Shown piece by piece: positions 34,136 to 42,908 of a DNA stretch of 64,000 nt (positions within the stretch are counted from its first letter, which is position 1; the number at the start of each line of letters is the position of its first letter). The stretch spans positions 62,001 to 126,000 of the forward strand of contig JAYPUA010000001.1 in the NCBI GenBank assembly GCA_038133845.1, in the 5' to 3' direction. A program made the translations under genes and the position numbers. Below the pieces are notes generated by a model, which did no database searches, was not told the origin of the DNA, and was given only the letters and a program-made list of their open reading frames with translations. This stretch comes from JAYPUA01 sp038133845 (GTDB taxonomy: Bacteria; SAR324; NAC60-12).

Positions 34136-34212
34136 TCAGCGTGGGAGAAGTGGCTTCCGGGGGGCTCCATGACAGGAGAAAGGGGTGACAAATCCCCCGG
34201 AATGCGGCAAGA

Positions 34213-34326
34213 TCAGTTCTTCTTGCGGCTCGGATCAAACAGATAGTACAGGTAGCCCAGCAGGAAGGGAAAGCCGAAGACCACGGCGAAGATGAGGAAG
34301 ATGAGATTCCAGGAGGTGTCTGTCAT
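34213..34326 (-). CDS. Small single-pass membrane protein (37 aa)
   Basis: An open frame from an ATG at 34326 encodes 37 residues: a polar start (MTDTSW), one membrane helix (LIFLIFAVVFGFPFLLGYLYYLF) and a basic tail (DPSRKKN), giving N-out/C-in topology. It lies 77 nt upstream of the aminopeptidase gene in the same direction. Size and layout are like other small membrane proteins, but I recognise no family. It may be a chance frame. Confidence 0.45.
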   Translation of the reverse strand: MTDTSWNLIFLIFAVVFGFPFLLGYLYYLFDPSRKKN

Positions 34327-34441
34327 TGGGATACGATTTGCTAAGGTTCCGGATCGCTCCGCAGAAGTGATGAAGCTGCACAGCCCATGAACTATAGCCA
34401 ATCATCTGACTACTTTCAATCTTGAACACACGGAGTGCGGC

Positions 34442-35320
34442 ATGAAGCGTTGGTTGGGAATCGGTTGCAGTATCTGGCTGGCAACGGCCTCGTGGGCTCT
34501 TGGGGCATCCAACAATGCCTTGGGACCGCTGTACTCCGTGGGAGATGTGTCTCTTGAGGAGCGGCAACTGGTGGTCAACCGGATTCAGGAACAGCTCAAC
34601 CGCCAGGCCCCGTTGGTCTCCATGGTCGTGATCGACCAGATCAAGGGGCGCGGCTACCACTCTGCCGACCCGGAGGTCTGCGAGGATGAGCTCTGCCGAA
34701 GCACGGTGCTTCGCTTTCTTCAGGAGGTGCGAGAGGAGTACGCCATCGAGAAGCTTTACCTCCCGCAACTGGTCCGGGTGGGGCGGTTTACCCAGTTGAT
34801 GGTGAAGCAGATTCACCTGAGGCAGCCGCTGGTGATTGAGCAATCGGCGACAAAAACCTGCGAGTACTGCGCACCAGAGGATCTGCTCCGGATTGCTGAT
34901 GAAGCCATTGTTGCCCTGGCAGGAGAACCCGCCGTTGTCCAGCCGGAGAACTCCACGCTCTCCGAGCTGGACTCGGACGCAACGGATCTGTCCTCCGCAG
35001 TCGCTGAGCCTGAAGAGGACGAGCGCGATCCGTATGAGGTGGCTCAGGAAGCCTACAACCCGCAGATTGTGGAGCGCCTGAAGAACCTGACGTTTGCCCT
35101 GCAGGTCTTCCCGATCGGGCTGAGCGCATTCGTCCAGTTCGAGATCCTTCCGGATGGGACGCCGGAAGCTGCCGAGCTGATCCAGACCAGCGGCTCCGGG
35201 GACTTTGATCGGGCGGTGCTGAGCGGCATCGGGTCGCTGCAGTTTGATCCGTTGCCTCCGGAGATCGCGGTTTACGAGCGCTACGTGGTCCAGGCACAGG
35301 TCCAGAACTTCTCCCGATAA
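34442..35320 (+). CDS. Periplasmic protein with TonB-C-like C-terminal domain
   Basis: A 292-aa protein with a signal peptide (MKRWLGIGCSIWLATASWALG). Residues about 25-160 form an alpha/beta domain with four Cys (EVCEDELC, TCEYC) that may pair in the periplasm. A short acidic linker follows (about 165-205). The end (VQFEILPDGTPEAAELIQTS, then LSGIGSLQFDPLPPE and YVVQAQVQNF) matches a TonB/TolA C-terminal fold. There is no membrane anchor beyond the signal peptide, so it is not a classical TonB. It is separated by only 3 nt from the next gene. Confidence 0.75.
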   Translation: MKRWLGIGCSIWLATASWALGASNNALGPLYSVGDVSLEERQLVVNRIQEQLNRQAPLVSMVVIDQIKGRGYHSADPEVCEDELCRSTVLRFLQEVREEYAIEKLYLPQLVRVGRFTQLMVKQIHLRQPLVIEQSATKTCEYCAPEDLLRIADEAIVALAGEPAVVQPENSTLSELDSDATDLSSAVAEPEEDERDPYEVAQEAYNPQIVERLKNLTFALQVFPIGLSAFVQFEILPDGTPEAAELIQTSGSGDFDRAVLSGIGSLQFDPLPPEIAVYERYVVQAQVQNFSR

Positions 35321-35323
35321 CCC

Positions 35324-36613
35324 ATGAACTCTCTGCCTCAACGCTCGGCCTCCGGAACCCGGGAGCCTCCCAAGAAGCCCGTGCTCCGCATGAAGCATCT
35401 GGAGTTCGGCTCGCTGCAGAGCGAGCTCATCCAACTTACGGAAGAGGTTCACCGGATTCACCGTCGGACCATGGTCGACCGACTGCGGGGGCTCTTCAAC
35501 GAAGATGAGGAGGTCGCTCCGGAGCTTCAGGGGCACCTGAGCGGGAGGGTGCTGCTGGTGTTTCAGGCAGACTCCCAGGAGGCCAACGGATGGACAGAGG
35601 AACTGATGGACGCTCCGGCCAAGACGGAGCCTCGGCTCCGGCTGCTGATGGGAGCCCTCAGCTCACGACATCAAGGCAGCCTCCCTGACTATCGAAATCT
35701 GCTGCTTCAGGCCTGCTTGCCGCTGTACATCGGAAACATCACGCCCAAGCACCTGCAGCTTGCGGCACAGGCCTACCGCCTCTACCTCAAGCAGGTCTAC
35801 CACACCGGGAAGCGCAAACTGCTCACTGTGCGCTCCAAGCAGCTTCGTGCCGTCAACGTGGATCGGGTGTCGATGCGGGATCTGATCAAGAGCGCGCAGG
35901 GGATGGAGAATACTGCGGACGCGGTTGTCATCCGCGAATTGGACTGCGCTCTCCGGATGTTGGACATGAGCCGTCACCTGATCAAGCTGCTCAAGGCGTC
36001 CTTCTCCATCCCTCTGGATCTGGCATTGCTCAACCGCTGCGAGCCCAAGCCGCCCGAGTCGGAGGAGTTCATTGGCGATATTCTCTCCTCACGGCTGATT
36101 CCGGACAAGCAGGCGCTGCTCAGCCGCAAGGTGATGGCCGTGCTGGAAGTGTTCAAGGAGATCCCCCCGCTGCATTCCCTGGCGTTGCGCATCTCCGGGA
36201 GGATGCAGCAGATCGAGTCCAAGATGCCGCTGCCCTTTGTGATGGAGGGGCGGATCCGGCTGGAGGCGGTGCGGCTGATGTTCCTGCGCATCAGGTGCGG
36301 AGACACTACGCTGGATGATGCGATCAAGCCCGCGCTGCTGAAGATGCTCGAGTCGTACTACCGTGCGCTGAAGCGCACCTCGCTCCGGCAACCCAACCGC
36401 TCTGACGTGCCGCTGTTGCTTGAGTTTGCGCAGGTGGTGATCTTCACGCACCGGCAGCGGCGGGTGGCGCTGATTCCGCACGATCAGATGATCCCTCTGC
36501 TCAACTATGCGCACAAGGCCATGCAGGGCGCGGTGAAGGTGGAGCCGGCCCACCAGCGTTTTGCCGATCTGTTAAGGGATGTCCGGAAGCGTTACGGACT
36601 CCACGGGAAGTGA
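35324..36613 (+). CDS. Hypothetical helical cytoplasmic protein
   Basis: A 429-aa protein I do not recognise. It is rich in Leu, Arg and Glu with predicted helices throughout and no signal peptide, membrane segment or catalytic motif. Features that might help a search are YRLYLKQVYHTGKRKLLTVR and PFVMEGRIRLEAVRLMFLRI. It follows the TonB-C-like gene by 3 nt, so the two are probably an operon. Its 3' end overlaps the convergent mnmD gene by 42 nt. Confidence 0.72.
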   Translation: MNSLPQRSASGTREPPKKPVLRMKHLEFGSLQSELIQLTEEVHRIHRRTMVDRLRGLFNEDEEVAPELQGHLSGRVLLVFQADSQEANGWTEELMDAPAKTEPRLRLLMGALSSRHQGSLPDYRNLLLQACLPLYIGNITPKHLQLAAQAYRLYLKQVYHTGKRKLLTVRSKQLRAVNVDRVSMRDLIKSAQGMENTADAVVIRELDCALRMLDMSRHLIKLLKASFSIPLDLALLNRCEPKPPESEEFIGDILSSRLIPDKQALLSRKVMAVLEVFKEIPPLHSLALRISGRMQQIESKMPLPFVMEGRIRLEAVRLMFLRIRCGDTTLDDAIKPALLKMLESYYRALKRTSLRQPNRSDVPLLLEFAQVVIFTHRQRRVALIPHDQMIPLLNYAHKAMQGAVKVEPAHQRFADLLRDVRKRYGLHGK

Positions 36614-37291
36614 GGGCTTGTGACCCATGAGCATCTCGCGCTTCTGACCAAAGCCCGGAGCCTTCCGGAGTTGAAACCCTGCGGTCTGAAGAGCACGCCG
36701 CACCGTCCCAGCGACCGTGTAGGTTGAGAGCGTTCCTCCCGGAAGGGTCAGGCGAAAGACCTCCCGCATCAACTCCGGAGTCCACATCTGTGGGTTCTTC
36801 GCCGGGCTGAACCCGTCAAGCATCCAGGCATCCACCTGCTCTTGCTCCCAGGCACGCAAGGCCTCCGAGGCTTCCCGAAAGTCCACAGCCACTCGAACGG
36901 CCCCCCGGATGTGTTCCCAGCGTTCGCCTTGAACCGGACGCTCCGGATAGTCTTCGAGCCAAGGCTGGGCAGTCGGCAGCAACTCTGGAATGAGAGTCAG
37001 CGCCTCAAGCATTTCCTCCCGGCTCAGGGGATCTTGCTCCACGGAGAGAAAACTCAGGGAGGCGGATCCTGCAGGAGGGTGAGCTTGCCAGGCGTGAAGC
37101 GTGGCCCAGAGGTTCGTCCCGGTTCCCAGACCGGTCTCTGCGATCGTGAACGACTGTCGGTCGAGCCAGCGCTCCGGGAGGCCGTTGCCCTCAAGAAACA
37201 CGTGCTGTGTCTCAGCGAGCCCTCCGGAGCGGGAAAAGTAGACGTCCTGGTATTGGGTGGAGTACGGAGTGCGGCCTCTCCAGCTCAGCAT
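36572..37291 (-). CDS. mnmD: MnmD-type tRNA (5-methylaminomethyl-2-thiouridine)-methyltransferase
   Basis: A 239-aa SAM-dependent methyltransferase corresponding to the N-terminal half of MnmC. Typical blocks are FTIAETGLGTGTNLW (SAM-binding), DAWMLDGFSPAKNPQMW (catalytic) and GGTLSTYTVAGTVRRAL. It would finish the wobble-uridine modification in certain tRNAs. The FAD oxidase half of MnmC is absent, so this is the stand-alone form; a separate partner would be needed if the cmnm5 branch is used. Confidence 0.88.
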   Translation of the reverse strand: MLSWRGRTPYSTQYQDVYFSRSGGLAETQHVFLEGNGLPERWLDRQSFTIAETGLGTGTNLWATLHAWQAHPPAGSASLSFLSVEQDPLSREEMLEALTLIPELLPTAQPWLEDYPERPVQGERWEHIRGAVRVAVDFREASEALRAWEQEQVDAWMLDGFSPAKNPQMWTPELMREVFRLTLPGGTLSTYTVAGTVRRALQTAGFQLRKAPGFGQKREMLMGHKPSLPVESVTLPDIP

Positions 37292-37426
37292 CTCGGGAGA
37301 AAGTCAGTGTGGAAAGACCAGGCTGCTTCCGGCAGCACGGTCCAAGGAGTTTTGGGAAAATTCCCTGCAAAAATGCATGGTCGAATCACATTCAGAGTTG
37401 AAAGCTGTACCAGAATGAGGTAGACG

Positions 37427-38302
37427 TCAGGGGGTTCTGGTGCGGGCGATCATGGCACTGCTGGCAATGATCATCAGCACGCCGAACCACTCCAGCCAGC
37501 TAGGAACGGTGCCCCAGATCAGGAAGCCAAACAGCATCGTCCAACCCAGCTTGGTGTAGATCAAGGAGGCGATGGATGTCGCCGTGGTGTGGCTGGACTG
37601 ATAGGAGCGCACCAGGCATTGGCGGGAGAGGAACAGCAGCAGGGCCGAGGTCAGGAAGGCCGGGGTGAGCTTTTCCCAGAGTGCCGGGAAGTCCAGCATC
37701 GCTCCCATGGTCAGCAGGACCAGCAGCGGTTCCCAGAAGATCAGCGTCGGAGTGGGGATGGCTCCGCCCAGACGCTTGACCACGATCCAGCGGATGGAGG
37801 AAAACACCAGCGCGGCAAACATGACGGCATGGAAATGCCACTCTCCCAACCCGTGCCACTCTCCCTTGACAAGCAGAAGGCCTCCGGTGATGCCAAACAG
37901 GAGGGCCGGCCAGAGCATCCGGGGAGGACGCTCCCGAAGCAGTGGGATGGCGATGCAGGCCATGACCACTGGAGCGAGCAGGCTGATGGCGCCGTACTCG
38001 AACATGGAGAGCCCGACCAGGGAGTAGAGGTAGCAACTCCAAGCTGCAAGCGTACAGCTGCTGATCAGCAGCAGCGGCCTCCAGCGCACCGGTGCCAACC
38101 GCTTCAGGTTTCCCCGCTGAGCCAACTCCTGCAGGGCCGTCAGCGTCATGATCACCGCCGCGGTGGCAAAGTTGATCTCCTTGAAGTTGTACCCTTCCAG
38201 GAGCCACTTTTCTGCGGCAATGTTGGCCGCGAGCAGAAAGTACCCCATCAGGGTCCAGCCTATCATCGGGCTGACGGAGACAGCAGCAGCAAGCATCGAC
38301 AT
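37427..38302 (-). CDS. EamA/DMT-family transporter
   Basis: A 291-aa protein with ten hydrophobic segments arranged as two five-helix repeats, the drug/metabolite transporter architecture. EamA-like segments are EYGAISLLAPVVMACIAIPLL (end of repeat 1) and TTATSIASLIYTKLGWTMLFG (end of repeat 2). The substrate is unknown. It is divergent from the binding-protein gene at 38552, with about 250 nt between them. Confidence 0.85.
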   Translation of the reverse strand: MSMLAAAVSVSPMIGWTLMGYFLLAANIAAEKWLLEGYNFKEINFATAAVIMTLTALQELAQRGNLKRLAPVRWRPLLLISSCTLAAWSCYLYSLVGLSMFEYGAISLLAPVVMACIAIPLLRERPPRMLWPALLFGITGGLLLVKGEWHGLGEWHFHAVMFAALVFSSIRWIVVKRLGGAIPTPTLIFWEPLLVLLTMGAMLDFPALWEKLTPAFLTSALLLFLSRQCLVRSYQSSHTTATSIASLIYTKLGWTMLFGFLIWGTVPSWLEWFGVLMIIASSAMIARTRTP

Positions 38303-38400
38303 TTAAGGGATGTAGGGACCAAACAGGAAAGCCTTGGGAGCTACTCCCAAACTCTACTGTGGATTCTCAGCGCAAACAACGAAAAATGAGTATCCTGTTC

Positions 38401-38410
38401 TCAAATTTGA
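38401..38410. promoter_or_regulatory. Operator-like palindrome upstream of the SBP5 gene
   Basis: TCAAATTTGA is a perfect 10-bp palindrome in the A/T-rich centre of the 249-nt divergent gap between the EamA gene and the family 5 binding protein. It is 141 nt before the SBP start. I could not place convincing -35/-10 boxes next to it. Regulatory role is a guess. Confidence 0.25.
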
Positions 38411-38551
38411 ATAAAACCTTAACAATTGGCTTGCATCCTACAGTGTCATTTGAAACCATCCCGCGTTCCCTATCGATGTCGGGGTAGAGGATTGAGGCTC
38501 CAGATTTCAGGGAGCCAGCGGCTTACCGACGTAACCCTTCAGGAGATCTCC

Positions 38552-40618
38552 ATGCGTCAAAAACGTAAACTCCGAGTCGCCCGGAAAGGGCTGCTTCTGT
38601 CAGGTCTGATCTTGGGCCTGGCTTCCACATCCTGGGCGGCGTGCCCAGCGGTCACCGTTTCAGACATGAAAGGGGTGGCCCCCGGAAAATATCCGCAGCA
38701 GTTCGAGTTGGGGGAGTTTGAGCGAAACGCCAACTGTAAGCTCGAATTCCGTGCCAATCCGGACATTGCGAAGTTCAATGGCATGATCCAGGGCAACCCT
38801 CAGTTGCCTGCTCTGTCAAATCGACTTCCTGCAGAGCCCCTGGTCGTCGCTCCCTACGACTCGATTGGCAGGCACGGCGGTGTCCTGGATGCGCTCTCCA
38901 ATGCAACGGAGGCCGGGACGTCGGACTTCATGTCAACCCGCCACGTCAACCTGGTACGCTACTCCGATGATCTGCAGACGATCGTTCCGAACGTGGCCAA
39001 GGACTGGAAGTGGAACGACGACTACACCGAGTTGACGTTTTATCTCCGCAAGGGGCACAAGTGGTCTGATGGGAAGCCGTTCACCTCTGCAGACGTCAAG
39101 TTCTGGTACGACAGCCTGGCCTTGGACTCCAAGGTGTTTGAAAAGCCCAAGGACTATGTCCTCGTAGGTGGGAAACGGATGCAGGTGGAGACTCCGAATG
39201 AGACTACAGTCGTCTTCAAGCTCCCTGCGCCGAAGCCCGGATTGCTGGCTCACTTTGCCACCCACTATGGTCAGGGCTTCCAGCCCAAGCACTTCCTGGG
39301 GAAATTCCACCCGGCAGTCAGTGCGAATGCGGATCAATATGCCAAAAGCCTGGGCTTTGCCGATGGTTATGACGCGATCAAGGCCTACTATGGCAATTCG
39401 GACTGGATGGACACCCCAACCCCGATGCTCAACAGCCCCGACAGAGTGGCCAGCTTGCCTTACGCTGCAGCTCCCACGCTGGAGAGTCACATTGTTGTCC
39501 GGGAGACCACGGAAGGTCGACATTTTGTCGCAAATCCGTACTTTTACATGGTGGACACCCAAGGGAATCAACTTCCCTACATCAACGAGATGGATGAAGT
39601 GTACGCCAATGACCAGCAGGTGCGCTTGCTGAAACTGGTGAACGGGGAAGTGGACTACAAGACCCAATCGCTTCAGTTGGCAGACGCTCCACTGTTGCTG
39701 GAAAATCAGGAGAAAGGCAACTACTCCATCCAGTTGAAGCCGAAGATCGCAATGCACGCGATCTCTTTCAACGTCACCTCCGAGAACCCGGCCAAGCGGG
39801 CAGTCTTTGGAGACCTCCGGTTCCGGAGGGCGATGTCGATTGCGATCAACCGCGAGGAGATCAACAACGTGGCCTACTTTGGCGAGGGGACGATCCAGCA
39901 GTACACCGGATTCTCTCCTGTGCCGGAGTGGGTAGACCCGAAGTGGAAAACCTTTGCCACCGAGTTTGATCCAGAGGGGGCCAAGAAGCTGCTCGATCAG
40001 GTGGGCGTGGTTGATAAAAACGGTGACGGCACCCGAGACCTGCCCAACGGTCAACCGCTGGTGCTGAACCTGCAGTTTGCCACCCAGGGCATTGCCGGCC
40101 AAGTGGTGGAATTGATTGGCCAGCATTGGGCAGAGGTGGGCATCAAGACGACAGTCAAGGAGGTCACTCCGGATGAGTACCGTTCGGCACAATCCTCGAA
40201 CCAGTTGGATGTGGGGCTGTGGGAGAAGGGTCAGCCGCTGGGAATCATCCTAGGGAACAACGAGCTGTGGGTCCCACCCTTTGAGAACTACTTCGCACAC
40301 CGAACCGGAATGCTCTGGGCGGAGTGGGTGGACTCAAAAGGCAGTAAAGGGGTTGAGCCTCCGGCTTATGTCAAGCAACTCGTTGCGGACATCAACGCCT
40401 TCCAGTCCACACCACAAGGTTCCAGTGAGTTCAAGCGGCTTGGCGCGCGCATGGTGGAAAGCATGACGAGCAACCTGCTCTTCATCGGGACGGCTCTGAC
40501 TCCGGATCCGATCTACCATCACAACGTGCTGAAGAACTTTACGGAGTTCAAGACAGCCTCCTATGAGTACTACCGGACGTATCCATATCGCCCGGCCCAG
40601 TGGTGGCTTGAGAAGTAA
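38552..40618 (+). CDS. Family 5 ABC transporter substrate-binding protein (peptide/nickel/opine class)
   Basis: A 688-aa periplasmic binding protein. The ATG at 38552 has AGGAG 6 nt upstream and starts a signal peptide (GLLLSGLILGLASTSWAA); the frame runs upstream to 38426 without support. The SBP_bac_5 core is clear: VPNVAKDWKWNDDYTELTFYLRKGHKWSDGKPFT, then DLRFRRAMSIAINREEIN. It is longer than usual (500-600 aa), with an N-terminal segment of about 75 residues containing two Cys (ACPAV, NCKLEF) that may form a disulfide. It is followed by two permeases, two ATPases and phnW-phnA-phnY, so a phosphonate-containing ligand is a reasonable inference. Confidence 0.9.
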   Translation: MRQKRKLRVARKGLLLSGLILGLASTSWAACPAVTVSDMKGVAPGKYPQQFELGEFERNANCKLEFRANPDIAKFNGMIQGNPQLPALSNRLPAEPLVVAPYDSIGRHGGVLDALSNATEAGTSDFMSTRHVNLVRYSDDLQTIVPNVAKDWKWNDDYTELTFYLRKGHKWSDGKPFTSADVKFWYDSLALDSKVFEKPKDYVLVGGKRMQVETPNETTVVFKLPAPKPGLLAHFATHYGQGFQPKHFLGKFHPAVSANADQYAKSLGFADGYDAIKAYYGNSDWMDTPTPMLNSPDRVASLPYAAAPTLESHIVVRETTEGRHFVANPYFYMVDTQGNQLPYINEMDEVYANDQQVRLLKLVNGEVDYKTQSLQLADAPLLLENQEKGNYSIQLKPKIAMHAISFNVTSENPAKRAVFGDLRFRRAMSIAINREEINNVAYFGEGTIQQYTGFSPVPEWVDPKWKTFATEFDPEGAKKLLDQVGVVDKNGDGTRDLPNGQPLVLNLQFATQGIAGQVVELIGQHWAEVGIKTTVKEVTPDEYRSAQSSNQLDVGLWEKGQPLGIILGNNELWVPPFENYFAHRTGMLWAEWVDSKGSKGVEPPAYVKQLVADINAFQSTPQGSSEFKRLGARMVESMTSNLLFIGTALTPDPIYHHNVLKNFTEFKTASYEYYRTYPYRPAQWWLEK

Positions 40619-40643
40619 GCCACCCAACCTGGGGCTTTTCAAC

Positions 40644-40667
40644 GGCCAGGGAGTGACCTCTCTGGCC
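40644..40667 (+). other. Intercistronic stem-loop between SBP and first permease
   Basis: GGCCAGGGAG (40644-40653) and CTCTCTGGCC (40658-40667) pair over 10 bp (one G-U) with a TGAC loop, in the 90-nt gap after the binding-protein stop. No T-run follows, so it is more likely an mRNA-stabilising or attenuating hairpin that keeps binding protein in excess over membrane subunits, as in other binding-protein operons. Confidence 0.55.
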
Positions 40668-40708
40668 AACAACTCCAAAGATCCCAATCCCATTTAGCTG
40701 AAACAAGA

Positions 40709-41716
40709 ATGCCGCAGTTCATAGGATTCGTGATCAGCAGGGCGCTGATGGCGCTCATCACGCTGTTGACGGTCTCGCTGATTGTCTTCACGCTAATGGA
40801 GCTCGTGCCGGGCACCTGTGCCGAGCGCTATCTTGCCTTCAAGAACACTCAAGGCTCACAGATTTCGATCGAGGACATTGCTGCCGAGGAGAAGCGGCTG
40901 GGACTGGATCGCCCCTTCCTGGTGCGCTGGGGAAGCTGGGTTGGAAGCGTGTTTTTCTATGGAGAGTTTGGTGATAGCTGCATCCTTCGGCTCAACATCA
41001 ACCAACTCCTCTCCGACAAGTTCCTGATCAGCTTGGGGATTTGTCTGGCCGCCCTCTTCCTGTCGTACCTGATTGCTGTGCCCGTCGGGATCTATGCGGC
41101 TCAGTCCAAGAGTGCCGCAACCAACAACTCTCTAAGACTGATCAGCTATCTCGGCCTCGCGTTGCCAAATTTCCTTTTGGCGCTGATCATCATGCTCTTC
41201 TCCACGGTGGTCTTCGGTGATTCGCTGACAGGACTCTTCTCGAAAGAGTTCAGAGACGCTGCGTGGTCTTGGGCCAAACTCAACGATTTTCTGTCGCGGG
41301 CCTGGCTGCCCATCTTCATCTTGGGGTGGTCGGCAACAGCATTTGCTCTTCAGACGGTCCGTGCGCTCATGCTGGATGAGATTGGGAAGTTGTACGTGAC
41401 CGCGGCTTCGGCAAGAGGAATTACCGGCTCAAAGCTGCTCTGGCGCTATCCGGCCCGTCATGCCTTGGGACCCGTGATCAACTCTCTGGGGTTTGACCTG
41501 AACCGGATCTTCAACGAACTGCCGATTGTGGCGATGATCCTGACTCTCACGGAGGCGGGGTCGCTCTTGATCGAGTCGCTTGCCAGGTCCAACGATCAAC
41601 AGCTTGCCGGGGCAATCATCTTTTTGCTGACGGCCAGCATTGTAGCAATCAACTTTGCGACGGATGTCTTGATCGCCCTGCTGGATCCGAGGGTGCGCAA
41701 AGGCTTGATGGGATAA
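40709..41716 (+). CDS. ABC transporter permease, DppB/YejB type
   Basis: A 335-aa inner-membrane permease with six hydrophobic segments. The family start pattern is FVISRALMALITLLTVSLIVFTLMELVPG. The EAA-type coupling loop is in the AASARGITGSKLLWRYPARHALGPVINSLG region. It forms a channel with the next permease, whose start lies just past its stop. Order and type match peptide/nickel importers. Confidence 0.9.
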   Translation: MPQFIGFVISRALMALITLLTVSLIVFTLMELVPGTCAERYLAFKNTQGSQISIEDIAAEEKRLGLDRPFLVRWGSWVGSVFFYGEFGDSCILRLNINQLLSDKFLISLGICLAALFLSYLIAVPVGIYAAQSKSAATNNSLRLISYLGLALPNFLLALIIMLFSTVVFGDSLTGLFSKEFRDAAWSWAKLNDFLSRAWLPIFILGWSATAFALQTVRALMLDEIGKLYVTAASARGITGSKLLWRYPARHALGPVINSLGFDLNRIFNELPIVAMILTLTEAGSLLIESLARSNDQQLAGAIIFLLTASIVAINFATDVLIALLDPRVRKGLMG

Positions 41717-41717
41717 G

Positions 41718-42908
41718 ATGTTTTCAGGAAGCAAAGAAGGCGAAAACGCCATTGACCAGAAGCTGAAGGAAGCCTACTTTACGGCGTCACAGGAGCAACT
41801 GATCTGGTCGCGGTTCAAGAGCAACCGGACAACGATGACAGCGGCCTGGTCTCTCATCATCATGATCTTGATGGGAATTTTTGCGCCTTTCCTCTCGCCA
41901 TACGATCCCACGATTGCCGGACGGGACAAGAATTACGAAAACGGGGCCCCGCAGATTCCGAAGTTCTGGGATGAAAACGGGTTTTCCTGGCGACCGTTCA
42001 TCTATGCCACAGAGCGAGAACGCTCGATCAAGACCAACTTCCGCTGGGTGGTGCGGGAAAACCGGGAGAAGCGCCTCTACGTCACCTTCTTGCCTCAGGA
42101 GTGGGAATACAGTCTGGTCGAGGTGAAGTGGGACCTGCCCGGAACCGCGTTGGATATAGACCTCAAGGCGCTAACGTTCAACCGCCACCTCTTTGGAGCG
42201 GAGGGTGGAAAAATCCACCTGTTTGGGACGGATGCCAGCGGCAAGGACATCTTCTCGCGCACGCTTCACGCCATCTGGACTTCTCTGGCAGTAGGCACCC
42301 TCGGAGTGCTGATCGCTTTTATTCTCGCGCTGATTATCGGAGGTGTTTCCGGCTACTACGGGGGGTGGATTGATTCCGCGTTGCAGATGATCACAGACGC
42401 GATCCGGACGGTCCCCCCTATCCCGCTCTTCATGGCGCTGGCGGCTTTCATGCCGGACCACTGGAGCTCGGAGACCCGGTTTTTCTTTATCTCCATCATC
42501 CTTGGCTTCGTCGGTTGGCCCACACTGGCAAGGCGCATCCGGACCCACCTCCTCACGGAGCGGGCACAGGAGTATGTCCTGGCCGCCCAACTGTGTGGAG
42601 CCTCGTCATCCCATGTGATCCGCAAGCATCTGTTGCCCAGCTTTACGAGCTACATCATTGTCGACTTGATGATCTCCTTCCCCTACATGGTCCGTTCGGA
42701 GACCGCGTTGTCGTTCATTGGCCTGGGACTCAAAGATCCTGTCAATTCTCTGGGGGCACTGATGCAAAACGTCTCGCAGGCAGATGTGCTGCTCAACTAT
42801 CAGTGGTACTTCATCCCGGTGATTTTCTTCATCGCCTTTGTACTGGCCTTCGTCTTTGTTGGAGATGGTCTCCGGGATGCCGCCGATCCTTACTCCGAGC
42901 GCAAATGA
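41718..42908 (+). CDS. ABC transporter permease, DppC/YejE type with large periplasmic insert
   Basis: A 396-aa permease. The first membrane helix (about 42-62) is followed by some 115 mostly soluble residues before the usual FGTDASGKDIFSRTLHAIWTSLAVG block and five more helices. The coupling loop is ERAQEYVLAAQLCGASSSHVIRKHLLP and the C-terminus DGLRDAADPYSERK is family-typical. DppC proteins are about 300 aa; the insert puts this nearer YejE in layout. Its stop overlaps the first ATPase start (ATGA). Confidence 0.9.
   Translation: MFSGSKEGENAIDQKLKEAYFTASQEQLIWSRFKSNRTTMTAAWSLIIMILMGIFAPFLSPYDPTIAGRDKNYENGAPQIPKFWDENGFSWRPFIYATERERSIKTNFRWVVRENREKRLYVTFLPQEWEYSLVEVKWDLPGTALDIDLKALTFNRHLFGAEGGKIHLFGTDASGKDIFSRTLHAIWTSLAVGTLGVLIAFILALIIGGVSGYYGGWIDSALQMITDAIRTVPPIPLFMALAAFMPDHWSSETRFFFISIILGFVGWPTLARRIRTHLLTERAQEYVLAAQLCGASSSHVIRKHLLPSFTSYIIVDLMISFPYMVRSETALSFIGLGLKDPVNSLGALMQNVSQADVLLNYQWYFIPVIFFIAFVLAFVFVGDGLRDAADPYSERK

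Noticed and set aside
38419..38450. A sigma54-type or sigma70 promoter just upstream of the SBP5 gene
   Set aside because: TTGGC and TTGCA occur without the required spacing, and no -35/-10 pair with 16-18 nt spacing was convincing.
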